Part shown: positions 9,331 through 17,978 of the stretch, in pieces
Layout: every line of letters begins with the position of its first letter
How positions within the stretch are numbered: the first letter of the stretch is position 1
Source: Microbacterium sp. CSI-V
Lineage (GTDB): Bacteria > Actinomycetota > Actinomycetes > Actinomycetales > Microbacteriaceae
Assembly (NCBI RefSeq): GCF_001984105.1
Contig: NZ_MTQM01000009.1
Span: 248,001-312,000 of the forward strand
DNA length: 64,000 nt
Direction: 5' to 3'
The notes under the pieces: model-generated
The model's input: only the letters and a program-made list of their open reading frames with translations
Databases searched by the model: none
Told to the model about the DNA's origin: nothing
Position numbers and translations under genes: made by a program

Positions 9331-9359
9331 ATTCTGCCACGGACGGACACGCCGACCAA
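9331..9359 (-). promoter_or_regulatory. rplS promoter
   Basis: On the minus strand TTGGTC (9354-9359), a 17-bp spacer, then CAGAAT (9331-9336) preceded by TGG, an extended -10. The TGGCAGAATAG string recurs upstream of rpsP at 13010-13020, so the two ribosomal-protein operons share a core promoter. It would yield a ~120-nt rplS leader with possible GTGCCC/GGGCAC pairing. Confidence 0.6.
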
Positions 9360-9365
9360 ACCGGC

Positions 9366-9857
9366 TCAGGACGCGGCGGGCTTCTCCGTGATGACGATGA
9401 CGTCACCCTCGACGCGGGGACGCGGCTGTTCGCGCGTCGGCGGGATGTAGCCGGTGCCGTCGGTCGTGTGCAGGAGGGCGACCCCCGCCCGCGCCTCGTT
9501 CCACATCTGGGCCAGCGACGACCACAGCAGGACGAACGCCCCGACCACGCTCAGGACGAGCAGGGGGAAGAAGATCCGCGAATCGTAGAGCCCGAGCGCG
9601 ATGACGACCACCTGCCACAGCCCGATGCCGACGACGTCGCGCCACGACGCGGCGCGCTCCAGGCGGACCGTGCCACGGCCGCGGACGAGGAGCGCCACGA
9701 GGGTCTGCGTCACGAAGACCGCGGGGGCCGCGATGAAGAGCCACAGCAGAGCCCACCCGCTGCCGCCGCCGAACACGATCCACCCGACGAACAGCCACAG
9801 GGGCAACAGGAAGGCGGCCGGGAAGAGCCAGCGGAGGAAGAAGCGGCGCAGCACCAT
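9366..9857 (-). CDS. Small integral membrane protein, unknown function
   Basis: A 163-aa protein with about four hydrophobic segments: [54 protein letters not shown] and [19 protein letters not shown] charged C-terminal tail follows. It is similar in style to uncharacterised actinobacterial membrane proteins; no family is recognised with confidence. The ATG has TAGCAT exactly 6 nt upstream, predicting a leaderless mRNA. Confidence 0.75.
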   Translation of the reverse strand: MVLRRFFLRWLFPAAFLLPLWLFVGWIVFGGGSGWALLWLFIAAPAVFVTQTLVALLVRGRGTVRLERAASWRDVVGIGLWQVVVIALGLYDSRIFFPLLVLSVVGAFVLLWSSLAQMWNEARAGVALLHTTDGTGYIPPTREQPRPRVEGDVIVITEKPAAS

Positions 9858-9863
9858 GGACCG

Positions 9864-9869
9864 ATGCTA
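9864..9869 (-). promoter_or_regulatory. Leaderless -10 element for the small membrane protein
   Basis: TAGCAT (minus strand), CGGTCC spacer of 6 nt, then ATG 9855-9857. No Shine-Dalgarno is present. Confidence 0.6.
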
Positions 9870-10029
9870 CGGGTGTGAGTTGTGCGGCTGCTTTGAACCG
9901 CGACGCGCCCGCTCGCCGTGGGTCGCGGCGGGGCTCGGACCGTCCGGGAATCGCGGCTGCAGCCGCACGGCGCGAGCGGCGGACGGTCGCGATCGGAGAG
10001 AATGAAGGTTCGAGGAAAGGGAACCACCG

Positions 10030-10812
10030 ATGATCGAACTGCGCACCCCGGCCGAGATCGACGCCATGCGCCCGGCCGGCAGATTCGTCGCGGAGGTTCT
10101 GGCGACGTTGCGCGACGAGACGAAGGTCGGCACGAACCTCCTGCACCTCGACCGTCGCGCGCACGACATGATCCGCGCCGCCGGAGCGGAGTCCTGCTAC
10201 ATCGACTACCACCCGTCGTTCGGGGCCAGCCCGTTCGGCAAGGTGCTCTGCACCTCGATCAACGACGCGGTGCTGCACGGTCTCCCCCACGACTACGCGC
10301 TGCGCGACGGCGACCTGGTCTCTCTCGACTTCGCCGCCTCCGTCGACGGGTGGGTCGCCGACTCGGCCGTCTCGTTCGTCGTCGGCACCCCGCGCGACGA
10401 GGACCTGGCGCTCATCGACACCACCCAGCGCGCCCTGGCCGCCGCGATCGACGCCGCGACCGTCGATCACAAGATCGGCGACATCTCCGCCGCCGTCGCC
10501 GCGGTCGCGCGCGCCGAGGGACTCCGCATCAACACGGACTTCGGCGGGCACGGAGTCGGGCGCACCATGCACGGCGACCCGCATGTCGCCAACGACGGTA
10601 AGGCCGGCCGAGGCTACCCCCTGCGCGCCGGTCTCGTGCTCGCCCTCGAGCCGTGGTTCCTTCAGACCACCGACGAGCTGGTCACCGACCCCGACGGGTG
10701 GACCCTTCGCAGCGCGGACGGCTCGCGCGGCTCGCACTCCGAGCACACGGTCGCGATCACCGCGGACGGCCCCATCGTGCTCACCGACCGGTCGTTCCTC
10801 GGCGTCGACTGA
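10030..10812 (+). CDS. map: Type I methionine aminopeptidase
   Basis: The enzyme removes the N-terminal Met from nascent proteins. The 260-aa protein carries the metal-binding pattern: YHPSFGASPFGKVLCTSIND, His in VLHGLPHDYAL, Asp in LVSLDFAASVDGWVADSAV, His in FGGHGVGRTMHGDP, Glu in LVLALEPWF and Glu in GSHSEHTVAIT. Shine-Dalgarno GAGGAAAGG precedes the ATG. It stands alone between two minus-strand units, convergent with trmD across a strong hairpin. Confidence 0.95.
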   Translation: MIELRTPAEIDAMRPAGRFVAEVLATLRDETKVGTNLLHLDRRAHDMIRAAGAESCYIDYHPSFGASPFGKVLCTSINDAVLHGLPHDYALRDGDLVSLDFAASVDGWVADSAVSFVVGTPRDEDLALIDTTQRALAAAIDAATVDHKIGDISAAVAAVARAEGLRINTDFGGHGVGRTMHGDPHVANDGKAGRGYPLRAGLVLALEPWFLQTTDELVTDPDGWTLRSADGSRGSHSEHTVAITADGPIVLTDRSFLGVD

Positions 10813-10821
10813 GTGCCGGTT

Positions 10822-10847
10822 CGTGGCATCCCGATCCGGATGCCACG
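10822..10847. terminator. Bidirectional terminator between map and trmD
   Basis: CGTGGCATCC (10822-10831) pairs perfectly with GGATGCCACG (10838-10847) around a 6-nt loop. It lies between the convergent map and trmD genes. The arms contain the GGATGCC heptamer that is abundant across the window. Confidence 0.65.
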
Positions 10848-10898
10848 GGCCCCCGCCAGCCGCGCAACCCACCGCGCAGGGCAGGCCGACGGCGACGC

Positions 10899-11588
10899 TC
10901 AGTCGGCGAGGAGGTCGGGACGACGCTCGCGCGTGCGCTCGAGCTGCTGCTCGCGACGCCACGTCGCGACGGCGCCGTGGTTGCCGCTCAGCAGCACCGG
11001 CGGAACCTCGCGGCCGCGCCAGGACGCGGGTTTCGTGAAGGACGGGTACTCGAGCAGTCCGTCCTCGTGCGACTCCTCGATGAGGCTCTCAGGGTTGCCG
11101 ACGACGCCGGGGATCAGACGCCCGATCGCCTCGACCATCGCCATGACGGCCACCTCGCCGCCGTTGAGGACGTAATCGCCCAGGCTGAGCAGCCGGACGC
11201 GCCCGAGGTCGGCGGCGTAGTCGAACACGCGCTCGTCGATGCCCTCGTACCGGCCGCATCCGAAGACCAGATGCTGCTCCGTCGAGAGCTCCCGGGCGAT
11301 CTTCTGCGTGAAGCGCTCCCCCGCCGGCGACGGGAAGACGATCACCGGTGCCACCTCGGCATCCCGCGCGACGTCGTCGAGAGCCTCGCCCCACGGCTCG
11401 GGCTTCATGACCATTCCGGCGCCGCCGCCGTACGGGGTGTCGTCCACCGTGCGGTGACGGTCGTGCGTGTAGTCGCGGAGATCGTGGACGCGGACGTCGA
11501 GCAGCCCGCTCTGCCGAGCCTTGCCCAGCAGAGACACCTCGAGCGCGTCGAAGATCGTCGGGAAGATCGAGACGACGTCGATGCGCAC
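10899..11588 (-). CDS. trmD: tRNA (guanine-37-N1)-methyltransferase
   Basis: TrmD methylates G37 next to the anticodon and prevents +1 frameshifting. The 229-aa SPOUT-class protein starts [15 protein letters not shown] and has [20 protein letters not shown], the knotted SAM site [13 protein letters not shown] and [14 protein letters not shown]. Normal length. It is last gene of rpsP-khpA-rimM-trmD, with one nucleotide separating it from rimM. Confidence 0.96.
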   Translation of the reverse strand: MRIDVVSIFPTIFDALEVSLLGKARQSGLLDVRVHDLRDYTHDRHRTVDDTPYGGGAGMVMKPEPWGEALDDVARDAEVAPVIVFPSPAGERFTQKIARELSTEQHLVFGCGRYEGIDERVFDYAADLGRVRLLSLGDYVLNGGEVAVMAMVEAIGRLIPGVVGNPESLIEESHEDGLLEYPSFTKPASWRGREVPPVLLSGNHGAVATWRREQQLERTRERRPDLLAD

Positions 11589-11589
11589 G

Positions 11590-12237
11590 TCAGCCCTCGT
11601 GGGAGTCGGCGGCCTCGTCGGAGTCGTCCGGCGCGGACTCCTCCCGTGGGGCCTCGTCGTCTCCGGGGAGCTCTTCGAAGAGCCCGGCGGGGGGCGTGAC
11701 GACCACGCGACCGCCGTCGACGTCGACCTCGGGAACGATCGCGCTGACGAACGGCACCAGGACGTCGGCGTCCTCGCCGCGCCCGGTGGGACGCACGATC
11801 AGAAGGTCTTGCGCCGGGAAGTGGTCGACGCGCACGACGCGACCGATGACGTCACCGTCGCGCACCACGTCGAGCCCCACCAGCTGGTGGTCGTACCAGG
11901 CATCATCCTCGGCCGGAGCCGTCTCGGTGTCCTGGTCGATCCACAGGATCGCCTTGACGAGCTCTTCCGCCGCCGTCCGATCGTCGACACCCTCGAAGAA
12001 GGCGACCGGGTGGGAGTTCATCCAGCGGAACTCGCGGACCGTCAGCTCGCGGCCGTGCCACGGCGAGGACTCGGGAACCTGCAGCGTGAAGGTCTTCCCG
12101 GGCACGAAGCGACCCTCGGGGTCGTCCGTGTACAGCTCGATCTTGAAGGCGCCCTTGAGGCCGTGGGCCTTGACCAGGCGGCCCACACGGAGCTGGGTCT
12201 TGGCGGGCTCGGCGCCCGCGGTGTCGCCGGCCGACAT
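11590..12237 (-). CDS. rimM: 16S rRNA processing protein RimM
   Basis: RimM binds S19 and assists 30S head maturation. The 215-aa product has the RimM barrel ([20 protein letters not shown]) and the PRC-type C-terminal half ([39 protein letters not shown]). An acidic C-terminal tail ([14 protein letters not shown]...) is an actinobacterial elaboration. The ATG overlaps the khpA stop as TGATG (1 nt). Confidence 0.94.
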   Translation of the reverse strand: MSAGDTAGAEPAKTQLRVGRLVKAHGLKGAFKIELYTDDPEGRFVPGKTFTLQVPESSPWHGRELTVREFRWMNSHPVAFFEGVDDRTAAEELVKAILWIDQDTETAPAEDDAWYDHQLVGLDVVRDGDVIGRVVRVDHFPAQDLLIVRPTGRGEDADVLVPFVSAIVPEVDVDGGRVVVTPPAGLFEELPGDDEAPREESAPDDSDEAADSHEG

Positions 12238-12467
12238 CAGTCGTCGGCGACGTCGACGCGGACGCGCTGTCCGTCGGCGAGAGCCGTGATGAGGGTGCGC
12301 AGCGCTCTGGCGGTGCGACCGCCGCGCCCGATCACGCGACCCCGGTCATCGGGGTGCACGCGAACCTCCAGCACCTCGCCGCGGGGCGAGGAGGCGGAAC
12401 GGATGGTGACGGCGTCCGGGTGATCGACGATCCCCTTGACGACGTGCTCGAGCGCGGCGGACAGCAC
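12237..12467 (-). CDS. khpA: KH-domain RNA-binding protein KhpA
   Basis: A 76-aa single KH domain: VVKGIVDHPDAVTIR, then the loop VHPDDRGRVIGRGGRTARA with the GxxG equivalent GRGG. KhpA-type proteins bind RNA, often with KhpB/Jag, and sit between rpsP and rimM in Gram-positives, exactly as here. The start is GTG 12465-12467, 5 nt after the rpsP stop. Confidence 0.93.
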   Translation of the reverse strand: MLSAALEHVVKGIVDHPDAVTIRSASSPRGEVLEVRVHPDDRGRVIGRGGRTARALRTLITALADGQRVRVDVADD

Positions 12468-12472
12468 GGGAC

Positions 12473-12889
12473 TTACTCTGCCGAGGTCTCGGCGGCGGCT
12501 TCGGGCGCCTCGTCGGCGGCCGGGGCCTCGGCCTTCTTCTCGGCCTTGGGCTTGACGACCGACTTCTTCGCGGCGTCGGCCTCGAAGGCGGCCTTCGGCT
12601 CGCGGACCTTGACGGTGGACTTCGCGTCCTTCTCGCCCTTGAAGGTGCCCCAGTCGCCCGTGAGCTTGAGGATGGCGCGCACCTGCTCGGTCGGCTGAGC
12701 GCCGACACCGAGCCAGTACTGGGCGCGCTCCGAGTCGACCTCGATGAACGAGGGCTCCTCGGTCGGGTGGTACTTGCCGATCTCCTCGATCACACGACCG
12801 TCGCGCTTGGTGCGCGAGTCGGCGACGACGATGCGGTAGTAGGGCGCACGGATCTTGCCGAGACGCTTGAGACGGATCTTGACAGCCAC
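12473..12889 (-). CDS. rpsP: 30S ribosomal protein S16 with long charged tail
   Basis: S16 stabilises the 30S body. The 138-aa product starts (GTG) [20 protein letters not shown] and has the conserved [15 protein letters not shown] and [18 protein letters not shown]. The C-terminal 50 residues are an Ala/Lys/Glu-rich extension not needed for the fold, making it longer than the usual 80-100 aa. CAGGAG is 5 nt upstream of GTG 12887-12889. First gene of the rpsP-khpA-rimM-trmD operon. Confidence 0.95.
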   Translation of the reverse strand: MAVKIRLKRLGKIRAPYYRIVVADSRTKRDGRVIEEIGKYHPTEEPSFIEVDSERAQYWLGVGAQPTEQVRAILKLTGDWGTFKGEKDAKSTVKVREPKAAFEADAAKKSVVKPKAEKKAEAPAADEAPEAAAETSAE

Positions 12890-12980
12890 GATTTCTCCTG
12901 TGGTGGGAAATGAACGAACCGGTCGCCTGGAGCGTGGGGTGCACACCCGGCGGAAGCTCAAAGAGGAGGACCGGCGCTGG

Positions 12981-13020
12981 ATAGAGGGTCGAGCACCTGG
13001 TCCGACCCTCTATTCTGCCA
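12981..13020 (-). promoter_or_regulatory. rpsP promoter and 5' hairpin
   Basis: TGGCAGAATAG (13010-13020, minus strand) repeats the extended -10 of rplS. Immediately downstream ATAGAGGGTCG (arm 13003-13013) and its complement (12981-12991) form a perfect 11-bp stem with an 11-nt loop. The hairpin would be at the very 5' end of the rpsP mRNA. The structure is seen; a stabilising or autoregulatory role is inference. Confidence 0.5.
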
Positions 13021-13078
13021 GATGACACGGCGGGTCGCGAACCCACCGGCGGCCGTGTCGTCATGTCAGACTGACCGG

Positions 13079-14242
13079 ATGACGCTCCCGTTCGCCCCGT
13101 CCACGCGTTCCTCGGTCGGACTCGAATGGGAACTCATGCTCGCCGACCGCGAGACCGGCGACCTCGTCGGCCGTGCCCCCGAGATCCTCGACCTCGTCGA
13201 GGACGCCACGGCGCTCGAGCGCTTCACCGTCACCGGCGAACTGCTGACCAACACGGTGGAGGTCACGAGCGGCGTCGGCCACACCGTCGCCGAGGCCGTG
13301 GATGACATCGCGGATGCCATCGGTGCGCTGCGCGCACAGACCGAGCCGCGCGGCATCGAGTTGCTGTGCGCCGGCAGCCATCCCTTCGCCCAGTGGTTCG
13401 AGCAGCACGTCACCGACAAGACGAGGTACCACACGCTGATCGAGCGGACCCAGTGGTGGGGCCGGAACATGATGATCTGGGGCATCCACGTCCACGTGGG
13501 CGTCGATGACGTGGACAAGGTCATCCCGATCGTCAACGCGCTGACGGTGTACCTGCCGCATCTGCAGGCGCTGTCGGCATCCAGCCCGTTCTGGGCGGGT
13601 GAGCGCACCGGCTATGCGAGCAATCGAGCGCTCGTGTTCCAGCAGCTGCCCACCGCGGGCCTCCCCTGGCAGCTGAAGGACTGGGCCGAATTCGAGAGTT
13701 ACCTCGACGACATGGTGCGGACGGGGGTGATGGCGGATGCCAGCGAGGTGCGCTGGGACATCCGTCCCGCGCCGCGCTGGGGCACCGTCGAGATCCGCGC
13801 GTGCGACGGGATGTCGACCCTCCCGGAGCTCGCCGCGGTCGCCGCCCTGGCGCAGACGCTCGTCGAGCACTTCTCGCGCCTGCTCGACGAGGGCAGGGAA
13901 CTCCCCGGCATCCCGCCGTGGTTCGCCCGCGAGAACAAGTGGCGCGCCGCGCGGTACGGGTTGGACGCGCGGGTCATCGTGGATCGCCGCGGCACCCAGC
14001 GACACGTCGTCGAGCATCTGCGCGAGACCATGGACGAGATCGTCGACATCGCCGCGGAGCTCAAGTGCGCACGGGAGTTCGCGGGCCTCGAGACGATCCT
14101 GGCGACCGGCGGGAGCTCCGCCCGGCAGATCGCCGTGGCCGAGGCGGCGGACGGTGATCTGCGCGAAGTCGTGCAGCATCTCGTCCGCGAGTTCCGCGGA
14201 GGCCCGACTCTGCGCGAGCACCTCGCCGCGCTGCGGGTGTGA
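13079..14242 (+). CDS. YbdK-type carboxylate-amine ligase (glutamate-cysteine ligase 2 family)
   Basis: The 387-aa protein belongs to the GCS2/YbdK family: SSVGLEWELMLADRETGDLV, TGELLTNTVEVTSGV, CAGSHPFAQW, TRYHTLIERTQWWGR, WGIHVHVGV and RPAPRWGTVEIRACDG. Members ligate an amine to the gamma-carboxylate of glutamate-like substrates, and some are weak glutamate-cysteine ligases. Actinobacteria use mycothiol rather than glutathione, so the true substrate is open. ATG 13079 gives the standard N-terminus; 19 extra codons upstream are not conserved-looking. It is divergent from rpsP. Confidence 0.9.
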   Translation: MTLPFAPSTRSSVGLEWELMLADRETGDLVGRAPEILDLVEDATALERFTVTGELLTNTVEVTSGVGHTVAEAVDDIADAIGALRAQTEPRGIELLCAGSHPFAQWFEQHVTDKTRYHTLIERTQWWGRNMMIWGIHVHVGVDDVDKVIPIVNALTVYLPHLQALSASSPFWAGERTGYASNRALVFQQLPTAGLPWQLKDWAEFESYLDDMVRTGVMADASEVRWDIRPAPRWGTVEIRACDGMSTLPELAAVAALAQTLVEHFSRLLDEGRELPGIPPWFARENKWRAARYGLDARVIVDRRGTQRHVVEHLRETMDEIVDIAAELKCAREFAGLETILATGGSSARQIAVAEAADGDLREVVQHLVREFRGGPTLREHLAALRV

Positions 14243-14279
14243 CGGCACTCGCGAAGGCGAACACATAGGTTCGCGCCCG

Positions 14280-14285
14280 TAGGAT
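14280..14285 (+). promoter_or_regulatory. Leaderless -10 element for SGNH lipoprotein
   Basis: TAGGAT, 6-nt spacer CACGCC, then ATG 14292. No Shine-Dalgarno is present. Confidence 0.6.
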
Positions 14286-14291
14286 CACGCC

Positions 14292-15014
14292 ATGATCCCT
14301 CGGCGCCGTGTCGCGTTGCCCCTGGTGGCCGCCGTGGCCGCCGGGGGGATCGTCGTCCTCGCCGGCTGCGCGCCCGAGCGGACCGATCCCGACCAGGCGC
14401 TGACTTTCCCGGCCCCGACGCCGGCAGCGGTCGCAGCGCCGAGCGCATCGCTCGCGCCGCTCCGCGTGGTCACCCTCGGCGACTCCCTCATGTCGGGTGC
14501 GGGACTGCCGCTGGGCGAGGCGTGGCCCGCCCTCCTCGCCCAGCGCGAAGACGTGTCGCTGACGAACCTGGCCTGCGGCGGCATGGGCTTCGTCGTCACG
14601 GGCGAATGCGGCACCGCGTACGCGGGCTTCTCCCCCGCGATCGCCGCCCTGCAACCCGACCTCATCATCGTTCAGTCCTCGAGCAACGACTTCTGGGAGG
14701 ATGCCGACGAGATCCGCGCCGACACGGACGACACCATCGTGCAACTGCACGACGCCGCCCCCGGAGCCCGCATCGTCGGCCTCAGCACCATCTGGAACGA
14801 CGATCCCGACGTACCGGATGACACCGCCACCACCTCGGACGCGCTCCGGGACGCGGTCGACTCCGTCGGCGGAGCCTTCGTCGACGTGGGTCAACCGCTG
14901 GTCGGCCACCCGGAGTGGCTCCAGGACGACGACATCCATCCGACGGCGCGCGGACAGAAAGCCATCGAGCAGACCGTCGTGTCGGCGCTCCAGGACGCGG
15001 GCGTCCTCCCCTGA
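14292..15014 (+). CDS. SGNH/GDSL-family lipoprotein hydrolase
   Basis: The 240-aa protein has a signal peptide ending in lipobox VLAGC, so it is predicted to be lipid-anchored outside the membrane. The SGNH blocks are present: block I TLGDSLMSGAG (nucleophile Ser), block II LACGGMG, block III SSSNDFW, and block V DDDIHPTARGQ with the Asp-x-x-His dyad. Substrates of this family range from lipids to acetylated cell-wall polymers; nothing here narrows it. Leaderless promoter upstream; convergent with ffh. Confidence 0.88.
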   Translation: MIPRRRVALPLVAAVAAGGIVVLAGCAPERTDPDQALTFPAPTPAAVAAPSASLAPLRVVTLGDSLMSGAGLPLGEAWPALLAQREDVSLTNLACGGMGFVVTGECGTAYAGFSPAIAALQPDLIIVQSSSNDFWEDADEIRADTDDTIVQLHDAAPGARIVGLSTIWNDDPDVPDDTATTSDALRDAVDSVGGAFVDVGQPLVGHPEWLQDDDIHPTARGQKAIEQTVVSALQDAGVLP

Positions 15015-15039
15015 GGCAGGCCCGTCCGCCCCGCGGGGG

Positions 15040-16584
15040 TCAGCCCCGACCGAGCAGCTTCTGCAGTTCGGCGAGGTCTTCCTCGCTCGGCGCCTTCTGA
15101 CCGCCCAGCCCGAAACCGGACCCCGTCGCGGGGGCGGCCGCGGCGATGCCGGCGTTCTCGGCGGCGCGCTTCGCGGGGTTGCCCGACCGCGAACCCTTCG
15201 CCTTCTGCTGCTTCCCGCGCTTCGAGGACGCGCCGGGCTTGCCCCCGATGGGACCCATGCCGGGGATGTTGGGCACCCCGCCGCGCGCGACCGTCTTCAT
15301 CATCTTCGCGGCCTGCTCGAAGCGCTGCACGAGCTGGTTGACGTCGGTGACGGTCATGCCCGAACCGCGCGCGATGCGCAGGCGGCGCGAGCCGTTGAGC
15401 AGCTTGGGATTCCGGCGCTCGGCGACGGTCATGGAACGGATGATCGCCTCGGTGCGGTCGATCTCGCGCTCGTCGAAGTCCTCCAGCTGCTGCTTCATGG
15501 AGCCCATGCCCGGGAGCATCCCGAGCATCTTCTTCATGGAGCCCATCTTCTTCATCTGCTGCATCTGCTCGAGGAAGTCCTCGAGGGTGAAGGTCTCGGT
15601 CGCGAGCTTCTCGGCGACCTTCATCGCCTCGGCCTCGTCGAAGGCCGACTGCGCCTGCTCGATCAGGGTGAGGATGTCACCGAGGTCGAGGATGCGGGAT
15701 GCCATGCGGTCGGGGTGGAAGGGCTCGACGTCGTCGAGACCCTCGCCGGTCGACGCGAAGATGATCGGGCGCCCGGTGACCGACGCGACGGACAGCGCGG
15801 CACCACCGCGCGCGTCACCGTCGAGCTTCGACAGCACGACGCCGGTGAAATCGACGCCGTCCTGGAACGCCTTCGCCGTGTTCACGGCATCCTGACCGAT
15901 CATCGCGTCGATGACGAAGAGCACCTCGTCGGGCTGGGTCGCCGTGCGGATGTCGGCGGCCTGCTTCATCAGCTCGGCGTCGACACCGAGGCGGCCCGCG
16001 GTGTCGATGATGACGATGTCGTGCTGCTGGCGCGTCGCGTAGGCGACGCCGTCGCGGGCCACCTTCACGGGATCGCCCACGCCGTTGCCGGGTTCGGGTG
16101 CGTAGATCGCGGCACCCGCGCGCTCGGCGACGACCTGCAGCTGATTCACGGCGTTGGGGCGCTGGAGGTCGCACGCCACCAGGAGGGGCGTGTGGCCGTC
16201 CTTCTCGAGCATCTTCGCGAGCTTGCCCGCGAACGTCGTCTTACCCGATCCCTGCAGGCCTGCGAGCATGATCACGGTCGGCGGGTTCTTGGCGAACTGC
16301 AGGCGGCGCTGCTGGCCGCCCAGGATGCCGATGAGCTCGTCGTTGACGATCTGCACGACCTGCTGCGCGGGGTTCAGCGCACGGTTGACCTCGTCGCCGA
16401 GGGCGCGCTCGCGCACCGCCGCGGTGAACTCCTTGACGACGGGCAGCGCCACGTCGGCGTCGAGCAGGGCGCGCCGGATCTCGCGGACCGTCCCGTCGAC
16501 GTCGGCAGGGGTGAGCTGCCCCTTCTTGCGCAGATTGCGGAAGGTCTCTGTGAGCCGGTCGGAGAGGGTGCCGAAAGTCGCCAT
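15040..16584 (-). CDS. ffh: Signal recognition particle GTPase Ffh
   Basis: Ffh with 4.5S RNA targets nascent membrane proteins to FtsY. The 514-aa protein has the N domain, the GTPase G domain (GLQGSGKTTFAGKLAKML, VACDLQRPNAV, DTAGRLGVD, LSKLDGDARGGAALS) and a Met-rich M domain (FLEQMQQMKKMGSMKKMLGM, GMGSMKQQ). The C-terminus adds a basic, Gly/Ala-rich tail. Single gene with its own 145-nt upstream gap; its receptor gene ftsY is 5 kb away. Confidence 0.96.
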   Translation of the reverse strand: MATFGTLSDRLTETFRNLRKKGQLTPADVDGTVREIRRALLDADVALPVVKEFTAAVRERALGDEVNRALNPAQQVVQIVNDELIGILGGQQRRLQFAKNPPTVIMLAGLQGSGKTTFAGKLAKMLEKDGHTPLLVACDLQRPNAVNQLQVVAERAGAAIYAPEPGNGVGDPVKVARDGVAYATRQQHDIVIIDTAGRLGVDAELMKQAADIRTATQPDEVLFVIDAMIGQDAVNTAKAFQDGVDFTGVVLSKLDGDARGGAALSVASVTGRPIIFASTGEGLDDVEPFHPDRMASRILDLGDILTLIEQAQSAFDEAEAMKVAEKLATETFTLEDFLEQMQQMKKMGSMKKMLGMLPGMGSMKQQLEDFDEREIDRTEAIIRSMTVAERRNPKLLNGSRRLRIARGSGMTVTDVNQLVQRFEQAAKMMKTVARGGVPNIPGMGPIGGKPGASSKRGKQQKAKGSRSGNPAKRAAENAGIAAAAPATGSGFGLGGQKAPSEEDLAELQKLLGRG

Positions 16585-16729
16585 GATGGGACGAGTTTAC
16601 GCGGCCCCGCCGCAGACCGCCGCCGCGCGCCGGCACATCGTCAGCGATCCGCGCAACCTCAGTCCTCAACCGGCGCGTACGACTGACCTTGCGCGCATCA
16701 CGGACGATACGACCGCGGATGCCGTGCCC

Positions 16730-17275
16730 TCACGCCGCGTCGAGCGCCTCGGACAGCGTCTCGGTGAGCGAGCGGTCCGCCGTGTGATCCGCCCACGCCC
16801 AGACCGCCGCGAGCACGGCCGCCGACAGCGCCCCCGCTCCGACCTGTGCCGCGAGCGGCGACGCGCCCTCGCGCACCAGCCGCGCGGCCGCCTCGCGCTG
16901 CAGACGGAACTGGCGGATCGCGCGATCGCGGTCGAGTTCGGCGCCGATGCCCATGGCATCCGCGTTCACGATCGCCAACGCCAGCGCGTCGGGCGCGAGG
17001 CCGTCTCCGATGGCGAGGAACACCTCCCGGACGGAACCGCCCTCGCGGAGATCGCCGACCGCAGCGTCGACCCGCGCGTCGAAACCCGACCAGAGGACGT
17101 CGCTCTTCGCCGAGAAGTAATTGAAGAAGCTCGAGCGGCTCACGCCGGCACGGCGCGTGATGTCCGAGACCGACGTCGCGTCGTACCCCTTCTCGAGGAA
17201 GAGTTCGCACGCCGCTTCCGACAGCACCTCGCGCGACGAGGCGCGAGGGCGACCGGTGCGGGATTCGGTGGCCAT
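16730..17275 (-). CDS. TetR-family transcriptional regulator
   Basis: A 181-aa protein with the N-terminal TetR helix-turn-helix (ACELFLEKGYDATSVSDITR, RAGVSRSSFFNYFSAKSDVL) and a C-terminal Ala-rich ligand/dimer domain. The ligand is unknown. It is divergent from lipBA with a 64-bp intergenic region containing the dyad TGGA-N5-TCCA, so it may control itself and lipoate synthesis; this is inference. TAGGCT lies exactly 6 nt before the ATG, indicating a leaderless mRNA. Confidence 0.9.
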   Translation of the reverse strand: MATESRTGRPRASSREVLSEAACELFLEKGYDATSVSDITRRAGVSRSSFFNYFSAKSDVLWSGFDARVDAAVGDLREGGSVREVFLAIGDGLAPDALALAIVNADAMGIGAELDRDRAIRQFRLQREAAARLVREGASPLAAQVGAGALSAAVLAAVWAWADHTADRSLTETLSEALDAA

Positions 17276-17339
17276 GCCGTCAGCCTAGAGCGCGGGGGGT
17301 CATGTATTCTTGGACTCAATCCATAAACAGGGAGCGCTG
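17276..17339. promoter_or_regulatory. Divergent tetR/lipB control region
   Basis: The minus-strand TAGGCT (17282-17287), six nt before the tetR ATG, is a leaderless -10. On the plus strand TATTCT (17305-17310) is a candidate -10 for lipB. Dyad TGGACTCAATCCA (17311-17323) lies at the expected lipB start of transcription and is a candidate TetR operator. GGGAG is the lipB Shine-Dalgarno. Confidence 0.5.
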
Positions 17340-17978
17340 ATGCTCGACATCCTTCGCGCGGGGCTCGCCCCCGACTACGTGCCCTACCTCGACGGCTGGG
17401 CGCTCCAGCGCGCGGTGCACACCGACGTGCTCGCGGGCGTCCGCCCCGACACGCTCCTGCTTCTGGAACACGAATCCGTGTACACCGCGGGCAAGCGGAC
17501 GGAAGCCCACGAGCGCCCCACCGACGGGACCCCGGTGATCGACGTCGATCGCGGCGGCAAGATCACCTGGCACGGCCCCGGGCAGCTCGTCGGCTACCCC
17601 ATCGTCCGTCTCCCCGAGCCGCTCGACGTCGTCGCCCACGTCCGCCGGCTCGAGGGCCTGCTCATCTCGGCGCTCGCCACGCACGGCGTCGAGGGTTTCC
17701 GCGTCGAGGGCCGCAGCGGCGTGTGGGTGCGCCGCCCGCTCGGCGTCGACAAGGTCGCAGCAATCGGCGTACGCGTCGAGAAAGGTGTCACCATGCACGG
17801 GTTCGCGGTCAACTGCGACAACACCCTCTCCGGATTCCGGGGCATCGTGCCCTGCGGGATCACGGATGCCGGCGTCACGACGGTGAGCGAGGTCCTCGGG
17901 GCCGACGTCTCCCCCGCCGTCATCGTCGACAGCGTCGAGACCGCCTTCCGCGCCGAGTACGCGGCGGTGGCCGCGTGA
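17340..17978 (+). CDS. lipB: Lipoyl(octanoyl) transferase LipB
   Basis: LipB moves octanoate from acyl-carrier protein to lipoyl domains. The 212-aa protein shows the family signature [20 protein letters not shown], the [20 protein letters not shown] segment with the catalytic Lys, and [21 protein letters not shown] with the catalytic Cys. ATG 17340 is chosen because GGGAG is 6 nt upstream; the frame runs on to 17310 inside the control region. It is coupled to lipA (GTGA overlap). Confidence 0.94.
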   Translation: MLDILRAGLAPDYVPYLDGWALQRAVHTDVLAGVRPDTLLLLEHESVYTAGKRTEAHERPTDGTPVIDVDRGGKITWHGPGQLVGYPIVRLPEPLDVVAHVRRLEGLLISALATHGVEGFRVEGRSGVWVRRPLGVDKVAAIGVRVEKGVTMHGFAVNCDNTLSGFRGIVPCGITDAGVTTVSEVLGADVSPAVIVDSVETAFRAEYAAVAA

